Source: Anseranas semipalmata | Lineage: Eukaryota; Chordata; Aves; Anseriformes; Anseranatidae | Direction: 5' to 3' | Assembly (NCBI GenBank): GCA_013399115.1 | Contig: VXAA01005234.1 | Location: 1,494,428-1,558,427, forward strand | DNA length: 64,000 bases | Shown: in pieces, positions 1-13,550 of the stretch | How the letters are laid out: each line of letters opens with the position of its first letter | Position numbering within the stretch: position 1 is the stretch's first letter | The notes under the pieces: model-generated | The model's input: only the letters and a program-made list of their open reading frames with translations | Told to the model about the DNA's origin: nothing | Database searches by the model: none | Translations under genes and position numbers: made by a program

Positions 1-80
1 TTTGCGCGCAGGTTGCGGGCAGGGGCTGCCTCCAGGCTGCGCAAATCCCCGCCTCGGGCTCCTGTTCCCACGACCGAAAT
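1..80. other. CpG-rich left edge, possible end of a CpG island
   Basis: The first 80 bases hold eight CpG dinucleotides in a GC-rich context and then pass abruptly into a pyrimidine tract with a T-run at 111-121. This density is well above that of the next kilobases. It may be the tail of a promoter CpG island or first exon beyond the window. No start codon, splice donor or recognisable peptide supports an exon inside the window. Confidence 0.35.
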
Positions 81-3000
81 CTCCCCTCTCTGCTTTCTTT
101 TCTTTTTTTCTTTTTTTTTTTCTTACTTCCCTTTGCCGTGCGTGTGAGAAATTTGGAGAACTCGAGAAGTCGTTTAATGCTGAGGGATTTTAAAACACAA
201 AAGTATGCGGAGAAAGGGAAAAAAAAAAAAAAGAGAAACACCTCGACCACTTAATTAGATATTTACCGAAGGAGCCATTACAGCCTGCTGGGTATACCAG
301 GGAATTTATAAGTTCTCCAACCACAAAGAAATTCAGTAATTACTTTTTTCTCCCTTACAATGGGATGGGTTGAGGATGGAGTGTGATAAACTTAACTCTG
401 TTCCTGGGCTTTTGCAGATTAGCCTTTGGCATTCGTTGGTAAATACCGAGTGAATAGAGACTGTGTGACCACAGTCCCTTGAATTAGGGACAAACATTTC
501 CTCTGTGCATTTTAAATAATGCTACTGCCAAATATTTTGTTACCAGAGATCATTATCCTTTGAATGAAAACTCGAGGAGTAAAGGCAGTGGTTTTGTCTT
601 TGCTGGTGTGGAACAGACTATATGATATCTAGAACAGCAACAAGCTTTCACAAATTGCTATATGATTTCTACTGCCAGGTTCTGTGATATTGGATACGAC
701 ATAAAAATAAAAAAGCCAGGCAGATAGACACAGAAAGTCACAGAAACCACCTGTATATTTTGTTTCAAAGGAAAATCTCAGCTATTGTCTTACTGGCTCT
801 GGTTCTGTTAGGCCTTGGATCTGCTTAATCTTTAAAGCTATTCAAACAAATTGAATGATACAAGGCAAGTCTCCTATAATTAATCTGGATTCTTGAATTT
901 TGATACAAACTTTTATGTAACTGAGAAGTTTCTCCCTTTTCCTTGCAAAGACACTAAATAGACACTAAGTCCTTCTGTCAAGACTGCTACCACGAACAAA
1001 GCTGAAAGGAACAAACCTGGAAATTTTCCCTTCGTGGGGAAGAAAGGGAGGAATGTTAGAAAGAGACATATACATAAAGTCATGGGAGAACTGGTCGTGG
1101 TGTCTGGACAGGGACCAAGAAACCTTGAAAGCGACCCGTATGCTACAAGCTGCCTGAATGAGAACAGAGGAATTGTGGTTTGTCTCAGGTAAGATTTTGC
1201 GGGGTGTTATGTTGCCAGTTTACCTGAACCCCAAAGTGGTTTGGTGCTGGTACCCACAGGTCTCACATGAATCTTTTGAAATGTTTGCTCTCTCTGCTAC
1301 AGTCCAGCCGGTCCCAAAGAAAACGGCAAGGATGCTGCTGTATAGGGAAGAAGCAGGGACTTTAACCCTGAGCTGCCAGTGCAGACGATGAAGCTCTGGC
1401 TGTGGTCTTTCCCTTCACAAATTACACAGTTTGTTCTCAGTATTTGCCAGAAATATTCCAGAACCAATATTTCACAGAGCTGCACATCCTGTGATGAGGC
1501 ATTGCCAAAATCCCCCAATGTGAGAGTCCCTTGTAGGGGTCAGAATTTTGTCTGGGTGATCAGGATCAAAGAATGATGTTTGGTCATTTTTTGACACGGG
1601 CTCTCCAGCCTGCAACTTCAGTGAAAAATCAATACACAGAGAAGGGCCTGTAGGCTTGGACCCGTTAAATAACTCACAGATTGCAGCTCCCATTTCCACT
1701 GAGGTCACCGGTAATATCATCACAGAACCAGCACAGACTCAGCTGGTGAAGGCAACTCTCCAGGTCACCCCATGGCAGATCTATGCCTCAGCTCTGCTTT
1801 TGGTCTCTCCAGATTTCCTCCCCTCACCCAGATTTTTCTTCTAATCATATAAAATGCAGGGTAAGAATGAAAACTTTTGGCTTTTGAAGCTGGTTTGCCT
1901 GGCAGCGACGGTTTATACAGTGCTGGTCTGCAGTCAGGTAACTTGTATGGAGAGGGACCCTCTGCCCTCGGGCGATTGCCCGCGGGTCAGGATGGTGCCA
2001 GCAAACAGTTTCGCCTGGAGCTCCTCAAGCTGCAGCTACAAACCCTGTGCCCAGGATGCCAGGGCTGTGCGTCAGCCCGTTACCACTCGCATTACCAGTT
2101 TCTCCAGGAAGGCACGGTAATGCCCAAGCATTGTTCTCCATTCTCCGCGGAGGTGTCACCTCCTCAAGGTTGTCTAAAGACCATTTGGACTGAAAGCCAT
2201 TCATTTTAGCATGGGAAAAGAAAGAAAACACAGGCCGGGCCAGTTTCCCCAATCCCCCATGGGAGACACAACCGACAGCTGCCCATGCGATGGCCCAGCC
2301 ACGATGGGTTTTGGGTGCCAGCAGCTCCCAGGTGCTGCCACCAACGCCAATGCCACCGGGTCCTGTCGTGGCTCCTCAGCGCACTGCCCCGAGAGGCCGC
2401 TGCAGATAACACACTCCAGGTGTTCAGCCCGAGAACAAAGGGCCTTTTCAACGGCTGCTGAGAAGGAAGAAGCCTCCTTGCTGGTTGCAAAATGGCTTTC
2501 CTGGATGGCAATATTTGGTTACAGTAAGATCTGTTATTTCAGAAGAAGTCCCGCAGAAGGGAGGGTAATTTGACTCAGGCATGTAAAAAAACAGTGTGGG
2601 GACTCTTGTCTCCCTCCTTCTTCCTCACAGAGTAGTGAAACAACATTGAGTTGTAATGTTTCACAGTAGAACCGGGAGTCTGGGACCAGAATGCATCTCC
2701 TCTTGCTATGCCCGTCTAAAGCAGGGTGAACTTGTTCCTCATCCTAAAGATGCAGGGCTTCCTGCAGAGCCTGGCTGCCTAGCACACAAGCCAGCATCTT
2801 CTGAGCACAAAACTGAGCTGAGACAAGCTGTGTGCTGGCACGAGCACAGTCCAGGGGAGCCTTTCCCTCAGTCGATGGACCTGGACTTCAGTGCTTGTGT
2901 CGGAACATCTTAACCGAACGGTTTCACAGCAAAACCTGGATTGTAGCACTGCTTGCACAGCGAAAACTGCAAGATGACTTGGGAAATACAGCAAAATCAC

Positions 3001-5570
3001 CTCCTTGCCCTCTTGCACAGGAGCACTGAGATAAGCCTCCGTGCATGTGCTCTGCGTTCCGGCACAGGAGGGATGGCGGGGGGAAGGTCCTCATGCACAC
3101 GAGCGGCCGTCTGGATGCGGCGCGTTTGCCTTTCCCCGCAGCCGGGGGAAGGAGCTCCCCTAGCGCAAGCACTGCCCTGATGTTGTCCGTGTGTTTGCAC
3201 AACCTGTGGTCCTGGCACCAGCTGGAGGCTCTCAGTGCTCTCCTGTAACCCTCAGCACAGTTATTATCTCCAGGAGATACCCCCAGCACGTTCCTTTACC
3301 ACGGCTGCTCAGTTCCCCACGATGTCTTAACTCTACCCCGGACGCTGCTCTCCAGCAGCGGGGAGGTGGTGCTGGTGTGTGGGAGGTGACATTTTAAATG
3401 ATTTTCCTCACCTCCTTCAAGTACAAGTGAGAAGGGCAACCCAGGGAACACCACACGGAGCAGGCATTTCCCAGCTATGGAAGGAAAACAGAGGGATGCT
3501 GTATGCACCCCGGATGGACACGCTTAATGGAAGAGCAAGGACATGTAACTTTTTTTTTTTAATGTCTTCTAAACTCACCATGGCAATTCCTACACACACA
3601 CATATAGATATGTATTTATAAAGCTGCACTTCACATTTAAATTAAAAGGAAGAACACTAGCTCAGAAATTGAGCTTTTCAATAAAGCAGTATTATTTCCT
3701 AATAAAGACAAGGCTATCCTAATTCTTCAAATGCTCCAACTAACATCTATACAAATAATGGGATTTGGCTGAGTACAGTTAAATATATTTGATTACTCCC
3801 CTTTTATCTAGTTCTAGGCTTACTGTACTTTTCCTTGGATGGCAGATAAGAAGCCCTTTTCTTCTAAGTGACAGCAGGGGAAAGAATCAGGTTGCTAATT
3901 TACCTGAGACCCAGGAGTATGTAATGATAGATGTGTGCTGGAAACTACAGAGTGGGCTTTCTAATTTTGGGGGAAGGAGACAGGTAAAGAGTGAGATTCG
4001 TTAATCTTTCAAATTGATTGCGCTTTTGCTGGTGGACTTTCACGGTAGTAATTAAATGCACAGCAGGACACGAATGCTGTGAAGAGATCAACTGGCAAGA
4101 AGCTGGGACCTAACGAAATGTGTCACACAGGAAGCAATTAAACTAAAAATGGGAAATCGCTGTTTTCTGCACAAATAGGGTCACATCGTGCTTGTGGGTA
4201 CTTACAGCATCTCTCCCAAAGTGAAGGTTGGGTTTACCTGTGCTGCTGCTGGAAGTAAGCTCCTTCGAGATAAGTACCCAGGTGGCCTGGACGACTTTGG
4301 CTGAACAAGCAGAAATGCTTGTGTGGATGCTCGGTGTTGCTCCACATCCCGGAGCTCTCGTAGATGACCAGCGCGGGGATTCAGGAAGCAGAGACCACCT
4401 GGGCAGGGCTCCACGCTGCTGCTCTGTCACCGGGCCTGAAGGTCGCTGGCACTGCCAGGGGCTACTCGATCCTTTGCACATGGGTGAACCAAGCCCTCCA
4501 TCAAAGCCTTCTTGGACACGTGTGAAGGGAAGAAGCAGGAGGTGAACGCATTCGGAGGCTGTGGAAGCACGAGGGCAGCACGGTGCCGTATCCTCTCATT
4601 GCAGGGGCTGGCTGGGGGGCCAGACCTTGCCATCGGAGTCATAGGTGGCCCTGCTGGAGGTCGCTACCACCGAGCAGCAGGTCACGTGTAGGCTCCTGCA
4701 ACCCAGATCTTAGCAGCAACCAAAAGCCATGCAGTTCACGAGGGCCACTCATAGTAACACTTGGGAGAAAGAGTTTGATCTAATGCAAAATCATATAATT
4801 TTAGAAAAGATCCTACTATTGCCTGGTAAACGGTGCTGACGTCTTGTTCCGCAGAAAGGTCAGCACACTTGTGCTTCCCCTGTCTCTTTTTCAGTTGGCT
4901 CGGATGTAACATTGGCTGCACAGAAATGCACAAAGATGCCGTAATCTCCTGTAGGCATATTTCTGTGCATCTGCACTTAGAGCAGACCCTGGTTCCCTAA
5001 AACATCTACAGGATCCCTAAAGTGGGCAAGCAGCATTTCTCTTTCTTTGTTGTTTCACAGAAAGAAATTGTATCGTGACTTTCAAGAAGAAAAAAATTGA
5101 GAAATAATAACATGACCCAACTGCAAAAATATTTTTTTTCATGAACTATACCAATGAATTGGAAATGCAAGTAGTAAAACGAATTGCCAAAAGTATCAAA
5201 TATATGTGTTTTCAATAACTTTTTTTTTTTGTTACCTAGTAAAATATTTTCCTGGAGAAGGGTTGTTAAACCCCTCTGTGCAATATAAAGGTGCAGTGAT
5301 GTATTGTCTCAGAAGTGGTTTAATGGAGTTTTGGGGTCCTATTTTTGTACATATTTTCAACACACGCAGTGCGTGATCAATTTGGATTTATAAAATGCTA
5401 TATATTTCTTTCTAAGCAATGATCTTAAGTTTTAAAGAATGCTGCTTAGTTAGGAGTGCATGTGTGTGTTTGCATTTTGGCAAGGCAGCAAATAACATAT
5501 AATATTTATGTCATTTGAGGAAAGCATTTTGTGTATTTGCCAAAAGCAGTCCATTGTAAGAACCTGAAGG
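81..5570. other. Non-coding stretch, no gene seen
   Basis: No reading frame here resembles a known protein. Simple-sequence tracts are an A-run at 219-232 and T-runs at 3550-3560 and 5220-5230. A short CpG-dense patch lies at about 3059-3145 (about ten CpGs, including a GCGGCGCG-type core). Base composition alternates between GC-rich blocks (1.9-3.4 kb, 4.3-4.7 kb) and AT-rich blocks (0.2-1.1 kb, 3.6-4.1 kb, 5.0-5.5 kb). I recognise no interspersed repeat. Confidence 0.6.
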
Positions 5571-6029
5571 CATTTGATCTGCGCTCTCCGGACCGCAGCG
5601 CCAGGAGGAGGATTAGGTACGCTGCAGCAGCAGCAGAGGGAAGCTCCCTCCTGTCTTCGCAGCGTGGAAGGGCAGGTTTTAGACGAGAGAGCCAGCTCTC
5701 ATTTCAGCTCAACCCCTTTGCCTCCGTGCAATGATCTCAGACCTACCTGCGAGCACAGCGCGAGCGTGGCCGGCAGGCCATCAGGTTACGCCAGAGTCAC
5801 GCCCCGGGCTGCCGACCCACTTTACCCACCTCAATGTGAAAAACCGACCATCGGCCGAGCACCGAGAGCTGGGGGAAGAGCGGGACCAGCTGCCACCAGC
5901 AGGAGCCTGTCCTTGTCACCTTGTCACCCCCAGCACGGGAGCAGCGCCCTGCTTGGGCAGCCTTCCCATAAGGAACAAGGTGCCTTGCTCTCCGCCTGCC
6001 TCTTCCTCAGTGCTTCCTTCACCCACGGA

Positions 6030-6066
6030 CACCTACCTAATTGTCACCTGCCTAATTGTCACCTGG
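6030..6066. repeat. 15-bp tandem repeat with CACCTG E-boxes
   Basis: A 15-bp unit (cacctacctaattgt, then cacctgcctaattgt) is repeated twice and followed by a partial third copy. Another cacctgg lies a few bases downstream, then cagctg. The repeat therefore generates a small run of E-box type hexamers (CACCTG, the class bound by ZEB and SNAI factors). It may be only slippage, and nothing shows regulatory use. Confidence 0.6.
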
Positions 6067-9000
6067 ATCTCACCTGGTGGCAGCTGCAAGGTGCTAATTG
6101 CAACCTGCCAGCTAATGCTTGCTAAAAACAGAGTTTCTTCCCCCATGTCACACTCCCTAGAACTGACTTCACATGCTAGGAAGATGTCTATATGTGTGAT
6201 CATGATTTAGCCTTATTCTGATCTCTGTTCCCCTGCTTGCTTTATCCACGGGTGTAACCAAGAGCAGGCTCTGTCCTTGGCTGCTTGGTACCAGCTGCTG
6301 CTCATTCCTTTTTAAAAGGCCAAAGCCCTGTGCCTCGCTCACACCTCTGCTAGCCCTGCAGATCCCTTGCACTGAAATCTCTGCGCCAAATCCAATGATA
6401 TAACATTTCATTCAGAGAATTTCTGCGTTTTCTTTTCTCCTTCTCTTTTGCTTTATCTCTTCCTTCTATCTCCAGCCTGTCAGGCCTTTCACATACCTGC
6501 GCCTGACAGCTAAAAGATCAGGAACTTTGATGTTGTAAGGGATATTTTATCTCAGGTAATTCTCACCAATTCATATGTTATTGTGTAGGATATCCAAGGA
6601 CTCGGAGTGTGAGCAACGCCTTTGTCTGGTAAGATGAGAGCAATTTGCAAGCTTTTCTGGGAACAAGGTCCAATAAAGGGACTTCAGAGATATAATCTGT
6701 CAGCCCCATTGAGAAGCGCTGTGACAGCAACCTGATGATTATTGACAGTTTAAGCATCAGCCAGGACAGGACAAGGTTGTAGGTATGCAGTTATTTGTAG
6801 CAAGACATTGTTTGCTGAGGAAGAAAAGGAAACCCTTTATACCCAAATTCACCGCGTTTTTGCTGAGTTTCCCCTCACACAATTGACCCAACCCAGAGCA
6901 GCTGCTTTTTGCCTAGAGTTTGAAAAAAACCCACCCTCTGCGGTCCAACCTCTGGTTCAGAAAGGTGACCTGGTGATGCCCCGTGCGGTGTTTGAAATCC
7001 TCTTCTTCGCCCCGAAACTTGCTCTGCTCCTTTACGCCGCCTTGCTCCTGGTGAGCCACACCGTGCCAGGCATCGTCCCTTCGAGCAGGCATGGCGTGGA
7101 GCAGCGCGGGACGCTCCGCTGGCCTGGTCTCCCTTGTCTTCACCACCTCCCAGCCAGCTCCCATCACTGGGACTTCACCAGCTTCACTATATGTGATTCT
7201 GGAGGAGTTCCCCCGTTATTAAAAGTATTGCGGATTTAATTTGTATCCCTCACTAGACAAGTAATTTATCTGCAAAGACATCAGTATCTTCATTTTCAAT
7301 AAACACCCTTGCATCTTTGTAAACTTATTGAAGATCCCAGATCATCATCAGTGGCCGCAGCTTGGTCTCTCACAGCAGTTATTTTGGGGTAAAACCTTTC
7401 TGTGGAGGCAAGTAACACGTCTGTATCCACCCAGCCCAGTCCATATTCATGCCCTTGTTTGCTTGGTCATCAAGCTAATGTTCATATGTGATCCTAGTAG
7501 ATGTTTAAACTTCCTGAGTAATTGATCTCTGCTTACTGATGATTGGATAAGCATGTTGGTGTTGATCTTCACGCCACTACGCAAGCAAGTCTTTCATTGT
7601 TCCCCACGCTCCTTTTCCCTTGCCACTCTCTCAAATCCTCCATCATCCTTCACGTGCTCCACCCTCATCAAACATCTTGCTGTCCCCACACAGCATTTTG
7701 AAGCCACACACTTTGTGACCTGGGGCAGAAATCCCCTGATGGCTCCGCGGCAGCTTCAAGGGACGAGGTGCATCCCAACCACCGAGTGTGGCAGCCAAGC
7801 ATCCGGGAGGACAGCAAAGAGGCAGTGAGCAGCTGGACCTCCAGAGCCAAGGAGGCCCCAGCCACCAACAGAGGTGGATGCTTTGTTCCAGGATCGCACG
7901 GGTGCAAATTTCGTGGTTTCAGTGTCTCTCTCTCTGCCCTAGGGTTTGCTTATTCTTGTATTCGCAGGAAAAGCAAGGGGTGCCGGGTGGCACAGGACAG
8001 TCCTGCCAACCCACGCTGGCCTCGATCCTCCGAGGGAGGAGGCCACACGTAGCGGTGCTGCCAATCCGATCAGAAGCTCTCGCACCAGCTCCAAAGCATT
8101 CCCTTAGCAACAAATTCAGACTTATTTTCCCAAATCTTCTCGCCGTGACTCAGTTCGAGTGCAATGATGCAATCCTGAAGGGAATTGTTACCTCCCCAGC
8201 ACAGAGCCACGCTCTGGCTCCAGCCCACGTGGCTGCTGACCGTGGCGTTGTCTCCTGTGGTTCTCCCAGCTCCATGCCCCCTGCCTCAGCCAGTGCCGGC
8301 CCCGGGGGGTGCATCCCTCCAGGGACAGTGCACCGCGTCCCTCCGCTGCCGCGAGCGCTCTCACCTGAGTCCGTTAGGTGCGGGTGCAGAAGGCCAGGCT
8401 GCTCCCATTAGGTGAGAGCACACGCGGTGGTGTGACCACACTGCGGAGCTGGTGATGGTTTCAGTTAAGTGCTTCTTGTCAGCCCCTGGTATGGTCCCTC
8501 CTCACTGCAGCCCGAGGACCAGCTGGGGAAGGGACTTGGTGAGGGTCCTGCAAACACCTCTGCTGCTGCCTGTTACTGATGCAGACAGAAAACCTGCCCA
8601 AAGACACGTAAGATAGAAAGAAAGAAATTCCCGAGCCATCGCTGGCATCGTGTCTACACTGGGACATGTACAAGGGGTTCATCGCCAGGCAGGATCCAGC
8701 CCTGAATTAAAAGAGCTTTCCTAGTGACACTCTTTCCCACAACAGTCTGCAGCAAATTGTGCGTGGGTTGCTGAAATGACACTAATTTGCACCTCCCAAC
8801 TCATTGTGAACGCCAGGCTTCATAATTCTGTTGAGGTAGAAGCCTGGCATTGACAACTGCACCGAGCGTTACTTGGCGATGTCATTTGTGGATTTATTCA
8901 CTGGAGTTTGATTTTCCAGATTGTGCTGCAACTTCGGCACTGGGTGTTAAATGATTTATTGCAGAGAGACTGTGGTAAGGCCAGGAATAAAACCCAGGTA

Positions 9001-9096
9001 TCGCTAGTCCCAAACTACTATGACAACCAACTAGTGTTAGAAAACACTCTCTGCCACCTCCTCGCACCTTTATTTACCAACAAAAGCAGTTTTTTT

Positions 9097-9116
9097 GTTT
9101 GTTTGTTTGTTTGTTT
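9097..9116. repeat. (GTTT)5 microsatellite
   Basis: Five uninterrupted GTTT units follow a T-run. No retroelement body is recognisable next to it, so it is listed only as a simple repeat. Confidence 0.9.
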
Positions 9117-10002
9117 CTTAGCAAGATGCTCTTTCACTGGAGACCACTTAAAATGAGATTTATCTTCCCTGGAATAACTACAGACTCTTGCATTTGTAAT
9201 TCACTCCCCTCCCATTTCTAATCTCATTTCTATTGAATGTATTGTTTTTCTTTCCATTATTTATAAAATGAGATCATTAAAATGAGAATTGGAGCTTGAC
9301 AGGTTTGGGACAGGAAGAAATTTCACTGCAGATGAATCCCAAATATAATACCTTGGATTACTGCAGAGCATTTCTCAGTGAAAGGGCAGAAAAGAGCTAT
9401 TTCTTACGCCATTTATTCATGCTTCTGTTTTGACGTTTTGGGGACAAAACAGAAAAAGAAATGCTGAGTCCTGGAGTCTATGGCACTTTCTGCAAGAGGC
9501 AACCCGGGACATTTTGGAGGACGGGGATGCTGGGCTGGAACCTTCCGCTTGCACCGGTGCAACCACAAAGGCACCTCCCAGCCCAGCCCTGCTGCAAGCT
9601 GCACCCGAGTGGCTGATTTCTGTGGCTGGGGTGCAGGACTTCCCTGGCCCCAGCAAGGGCTGCAAGGTCAGGATGCGGAGACATTAGCTCCACGGGCTCA
9701 GCTAAATGCAGGGAGCAATTACCTTTTGCCAAAAAATAAGCCCTGTTCTGCTCCCAGCCAAAGCAGCGACAAAACCCTCGAGGAGCAGCCGCTTCTCACC
9801 CCAAGCAGGCTGCACATCAGGGATGGGTGAAGTGACTCCTGCTGGAAAGAATCTGGGGGGCCTCGAGGATGCTCTGTTAAAGCAGGATATTATCTGACCC
9901 TTGGTAATAGAGCAATATGTTCCAGATGCAACGAAGAGATTTGGGGAGGGGGTGCTGGGGAACTGCTTTGCTTCCTTAAACATCTATTTGGGGAAAAAAA
10001 AG

Positions 10003-10105
10003 CAAATTCTGATCTATCTAACTGAGCATAAATCTGGAGTAATTCCACTGCAAACTGCAGCTTTACTCTAGATTAATACTGGTGTAAATTAGACTAAGAT
10101 TTGGC
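10003..10105. repeat. Ancient palindromic amniote repeat relic
   Basis: The segment resembles an old repeat common in turtle, crocodile and bird genomes, whose copies read roughly 'taaatctggagtaa ... ttactccagattta...ggtgtaa...agaatctggc'. Here the arms aatctggagtaa (10031-10042) and ttactctagatt (10063-10074) form an inverted repeat with one mismatch in 12, followed by 'actggtgtaaatt' and 'agatttggc'. The palindromic design suggests a non-autonomous DNA element or a foldback repeat, but I cannot name the family. The match rests on remembered consensus features only. Confidence 0.5.
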
Positions 10106-13100
10106 TGCAAGTCTCAGCTCTCCCCTCATTCCTGAAAGACACAAACATGAAGGTCTAAACATCTACAGTTATGTATTGCATAAAATATTTCCTGGCTAGG
10201 AAAACCTCATGGGACAATGATCAGGAACAAGATGGTGCAAATAATCAGTTTAATTGAAAGTAAAGGCACATTACTGAAAGTAAAGAGAAGAAAGAGAATT
10301 TTCCTTTGCCAGTTTTAATACAAGCAATATTAGTAGCAGCTGCATTTCAATCCATTCTGCAGATAACCCTGAGAGGGGCACTCTGAAAGCTGAACAGTTT
10401 AATTGCATAGGCTACCCTTTAATTTAGGGTGGTAAGAATGATATGAAGGACTCATTAAATTGGGGCATTAACCATAGCAGAAAGTAAAGTAGTTTCTTTG
10501 TTGCAAAAGATTCTTGCTACCCGACCATCGCTATAGTAAATTGCTCATGGGAACCGCAGCGAAGTAGGATGGGTAGGTGGAGACATGTTGAGATAGAGGG
10601 AAGCAAATGAAAAATAATTGGTACAGTGCACTGCAGATTGTATGTCACTGCAGACAGTTATTTCATAACTATCCAATTATTGCTGCCAGCTGGGGCACAT
10701 TAAGGCACTGCGAGAAGGCAGGCCGAAATCCCCAGGGCTGCTCACCACGAGCTGGTACAGCGCTGCTTGGGTTCTCCTTCCCCTGGCGCACAGCACAAAG
10801 CCAGGACCGCTCTGCCAGCGCTTCCTTCCACCCGTGTCAGTGTGAATGGAATTAAGTGCAGCACACCAGGCATTTCGTTCAGCGGCAGCACTGGTTTAAG
10901 CAAACAAAGCTTTGAGCAAGAGTCTTGGTCACCGTTATGCATAGAAGAAGCCTCAGGGATGCTGGTGAACACTGTGAGATGAGGAGCGAACGCAGACATT
11001 GGGGTTCACCCTCCTGGCCCCACCAGGGCACTGTAACGCAGCTCAGCCCCTCGCTCCCCCTGCTCCACCGTCGCTGCTGATCTACTCTTCTGAACGGAGC
11101 TAAATTCAGCATTTTCAGCATTCCGATGGGCCTTAGGAAGGAGGCAAAGGGCTTCAAGCTGTGTGGTTTACCTGCAGCCCTTCCCACCACGTGGGCTGCC
11201 CTGGTTCCCAGGCGGGGATGGAGGGGCAGGGGAGCCCGCCAGGCTGCCACCAGGCACTGCATGGGCATGGGGAGCCTTGCGACCATCAGGTGTAGTCCTT
11301 GGGCTCTGGAGACTGGGGCCTTGCGATTGCACGGCCTTCCCATCCTTTTAAGCATAACCTCAAATCCAACAACAAACATGGTTCTCAGAAGTGCAGAAGA
11401 AAGCTTCACGGCATGAACCTCAAGGGCTCAGAAGCCTCGCTGGTGACTGGGAAGGGAAAAGCCGTCATCCCAGACCTGCTGCTGCGCACATGCTGGGTGT
11501 CACGACCACCACGTCTCCACACATGGCAGGTGACACCAGCCGGGAGGGGACAGCGGGCAGCTTGGTCTGAACTGGAAGCAACTGGTCCCGGGTGCACGGA
11601 GCCCAGTCCCAAGGTGGGGGTGAAGTCGGAGTAACATTGCCCTTGTTCTCCAGCAAAACAAAGCCTTTTTAATGACTCTTTCCCCAAGCTCAGGATTGGG
11701 TCCATAAAACAGAAACTGTACTTCGATACCAAATGAAAAACATTACTCACAGACTGTAATTCCTTTCTGCAAATACCGGAGGAGAATATTTCATTTGGCA
11801 AACAATTGAGCCTTACAGTTTAGAGCTCTTAATGTGATTAGGGACAGGTTCTGCAACACATTTGTAACTCCAGGTGATTTTGCTATATCTTTTTGGACTG
11901 TGACCAGACGTAAAATGCCCTTTTGCTAGATTTGGATCCAACTAAAATTGAGGAGAATCAGATGTCGGCAAGTCCTTTCCAGTTTGATCTTTACCCAGGG
12001 GTATCGCAACATGCTTCAGCTACAGACTGCGCAGAGCAGCTCTGCAATCTTGGGCTCTTTTTTGCATTAAGCACATCTCTGCTCTGATGAGTGATAGTTC
12101 TTCTGTAGCACATACTCTGTAAACAAGCCTGCGCTGCTCTGAATTACCATCATGTACTTATGGGGCTAGGAGAGAGAGCTGGATACTTCCACTGGCTCTA
12201 TGGACACTACTTCACTTCCTTTCAGTCTTCCTAAGTTACTTCGGAAAATGCAAAGCTGGCTTCAAACAAGCTGAGACAAGGTGCCCCCAACATTTCATGC
12301 TGAATTCCCTCCGTTTTGCAGGATCAGACCCCTCTGGGAAATTTTCCAGTCTCACATCCCTTATGTAGTGGTGTTGCTGCCTTGGCTACCAAAGGTGAGG
12401 CTGCAAATGAATTAAATTAAGAGCAAAACCTACAGGGGAAGGAGGCGGAAGGAGAGCACCACAGAGAGAGGCTAAATTGTGAGTGTGCAGCTGGGAAACA
12501 AAACCAAGCTTGACCTTTAAGCCATTGAGAGGAAAAAATCCCTCGTTTCTTGCTTGTGAGGACCCCATGCCGGCATCACAGGCATGGGTGCTCCAGCTGT
12601 CCCTGGCCTCCCCTGCGCCCTGCCAGGAGCTCCTCGTGGAGGTAACGTGCATTGCCAGCCCAGGAACCATCAGCCCCTCAGCCACAACTGGCGTAAGACG
12701 ATACTAGTGAATATTTATGGCAAGCTATAAAGGAGGAAAAAAAAAAAATACATGCCCTAACAGATTTATCACTTTCCAAGAGGAGGAAAATTGAACTAAG
12801 GACAGAACCACATCGCTTTCCTAAGCAGGTAGGTCAAAGAAGCGTCAGCAATGGGAAAAACAGATCACGGCTGTGCACATTAAGGCCTTGTGTCCACTAA
12901 ATGGCCGTCACAGCCAGGACACGATGCAAAGGAATATGCTTGAAGTGTTTTACGATGTCATTGATCTTCCTGACCCCAATGGCTCTGCTTTATTAACGCC
13001 AAGGGAGGGCGAGCTGCTGGAGGACAGGTGAGGCGCGCGCTTCGTTGGGCGGCAGCGGCAGATGGGAGGGAGGAGAGGTGATAATTTGGGGCTCTTTACC

Positions 13101-13550
13101 TCCCTCTGAAAAAGGCAGAAGAAGGTGTGAGGGCTGGAACTGGAAGTTAGCAACGTTTGAATCGTTAGGAGACATCTGGTTTTCAACAAGGGTAGCCAGC
13201 CGCCGGAATACACCAGGAATGCCGGGGATTCCTCGTCCCTTGCTGCCTTCAGAACAAAGCGTGAGCTTCTCTTCTGGAAAGCCCTGATCCTGAGCCCAGG
13301 GGGGACATGGCTTGGTCAGCTGCTCCGAGCCCATGGGGCTGCTGGCCGTCAGACCAAATGACCAGGAGCCATAAATGTCCAGCTTGTGCTAGTACTGGGC
13401 ACTGCAAAGCTTCAGCAGGCAGCACCCACGCGTGGCTGTGCACATGCGTGTGCGCTCCTCGGGGTGGTGACAGGGACCCTGCCGCTGGCACCAGGCAGAG
13501 ACGAGCACAGCGGCACCTCAGGAAATCTAAACAAACCAAATAGCCTGGGA
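10106..13550. other. Non-coding stretch, no gene seen
   Basis: The left part (10.2-10.7 kb) is AT-rich with TTTAATTG-like words and could hold a conserved non-coding element. The part from 10.7 to 11.6 kb is GC-rich with overlapping, unrecognisable reading frames on both strands. An A-run occurs at about 12738-12749. I see no RNA gene or clear transposon. Confidence 0.55.

Larger units (their letters stand above)
5571..10002. other. Non-coding stretch, no gene seen
   Basis: GC-rich blocks at 5.58-6.1, 7.7-8.5 and 9.4-9.9 kb produce long but unrecognisable reading frames, as expected when stop codons are depleted by base composition. Visible structure is limited to a small 15-bp tandem repeat at 6030-6066 and a GTTT microsatellite at 9097-9116. 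No recognisable transposon or RNA gene was found. Confidence 0.6.

Noticed and set aside
5574..6125. 183-codon open frame, plus strand
   Set aside because: Passes through the 15-bp tandem repeat and GC-rich sequence; a second long frame overlaps it; no domain recognisable.
7788..8411. 207-codon open frame, plus strand
   Set aside because: GC-rich composition explains the lack of stops; the peptide is low in structure and unrecognisable, and other frames in the same place are open too.
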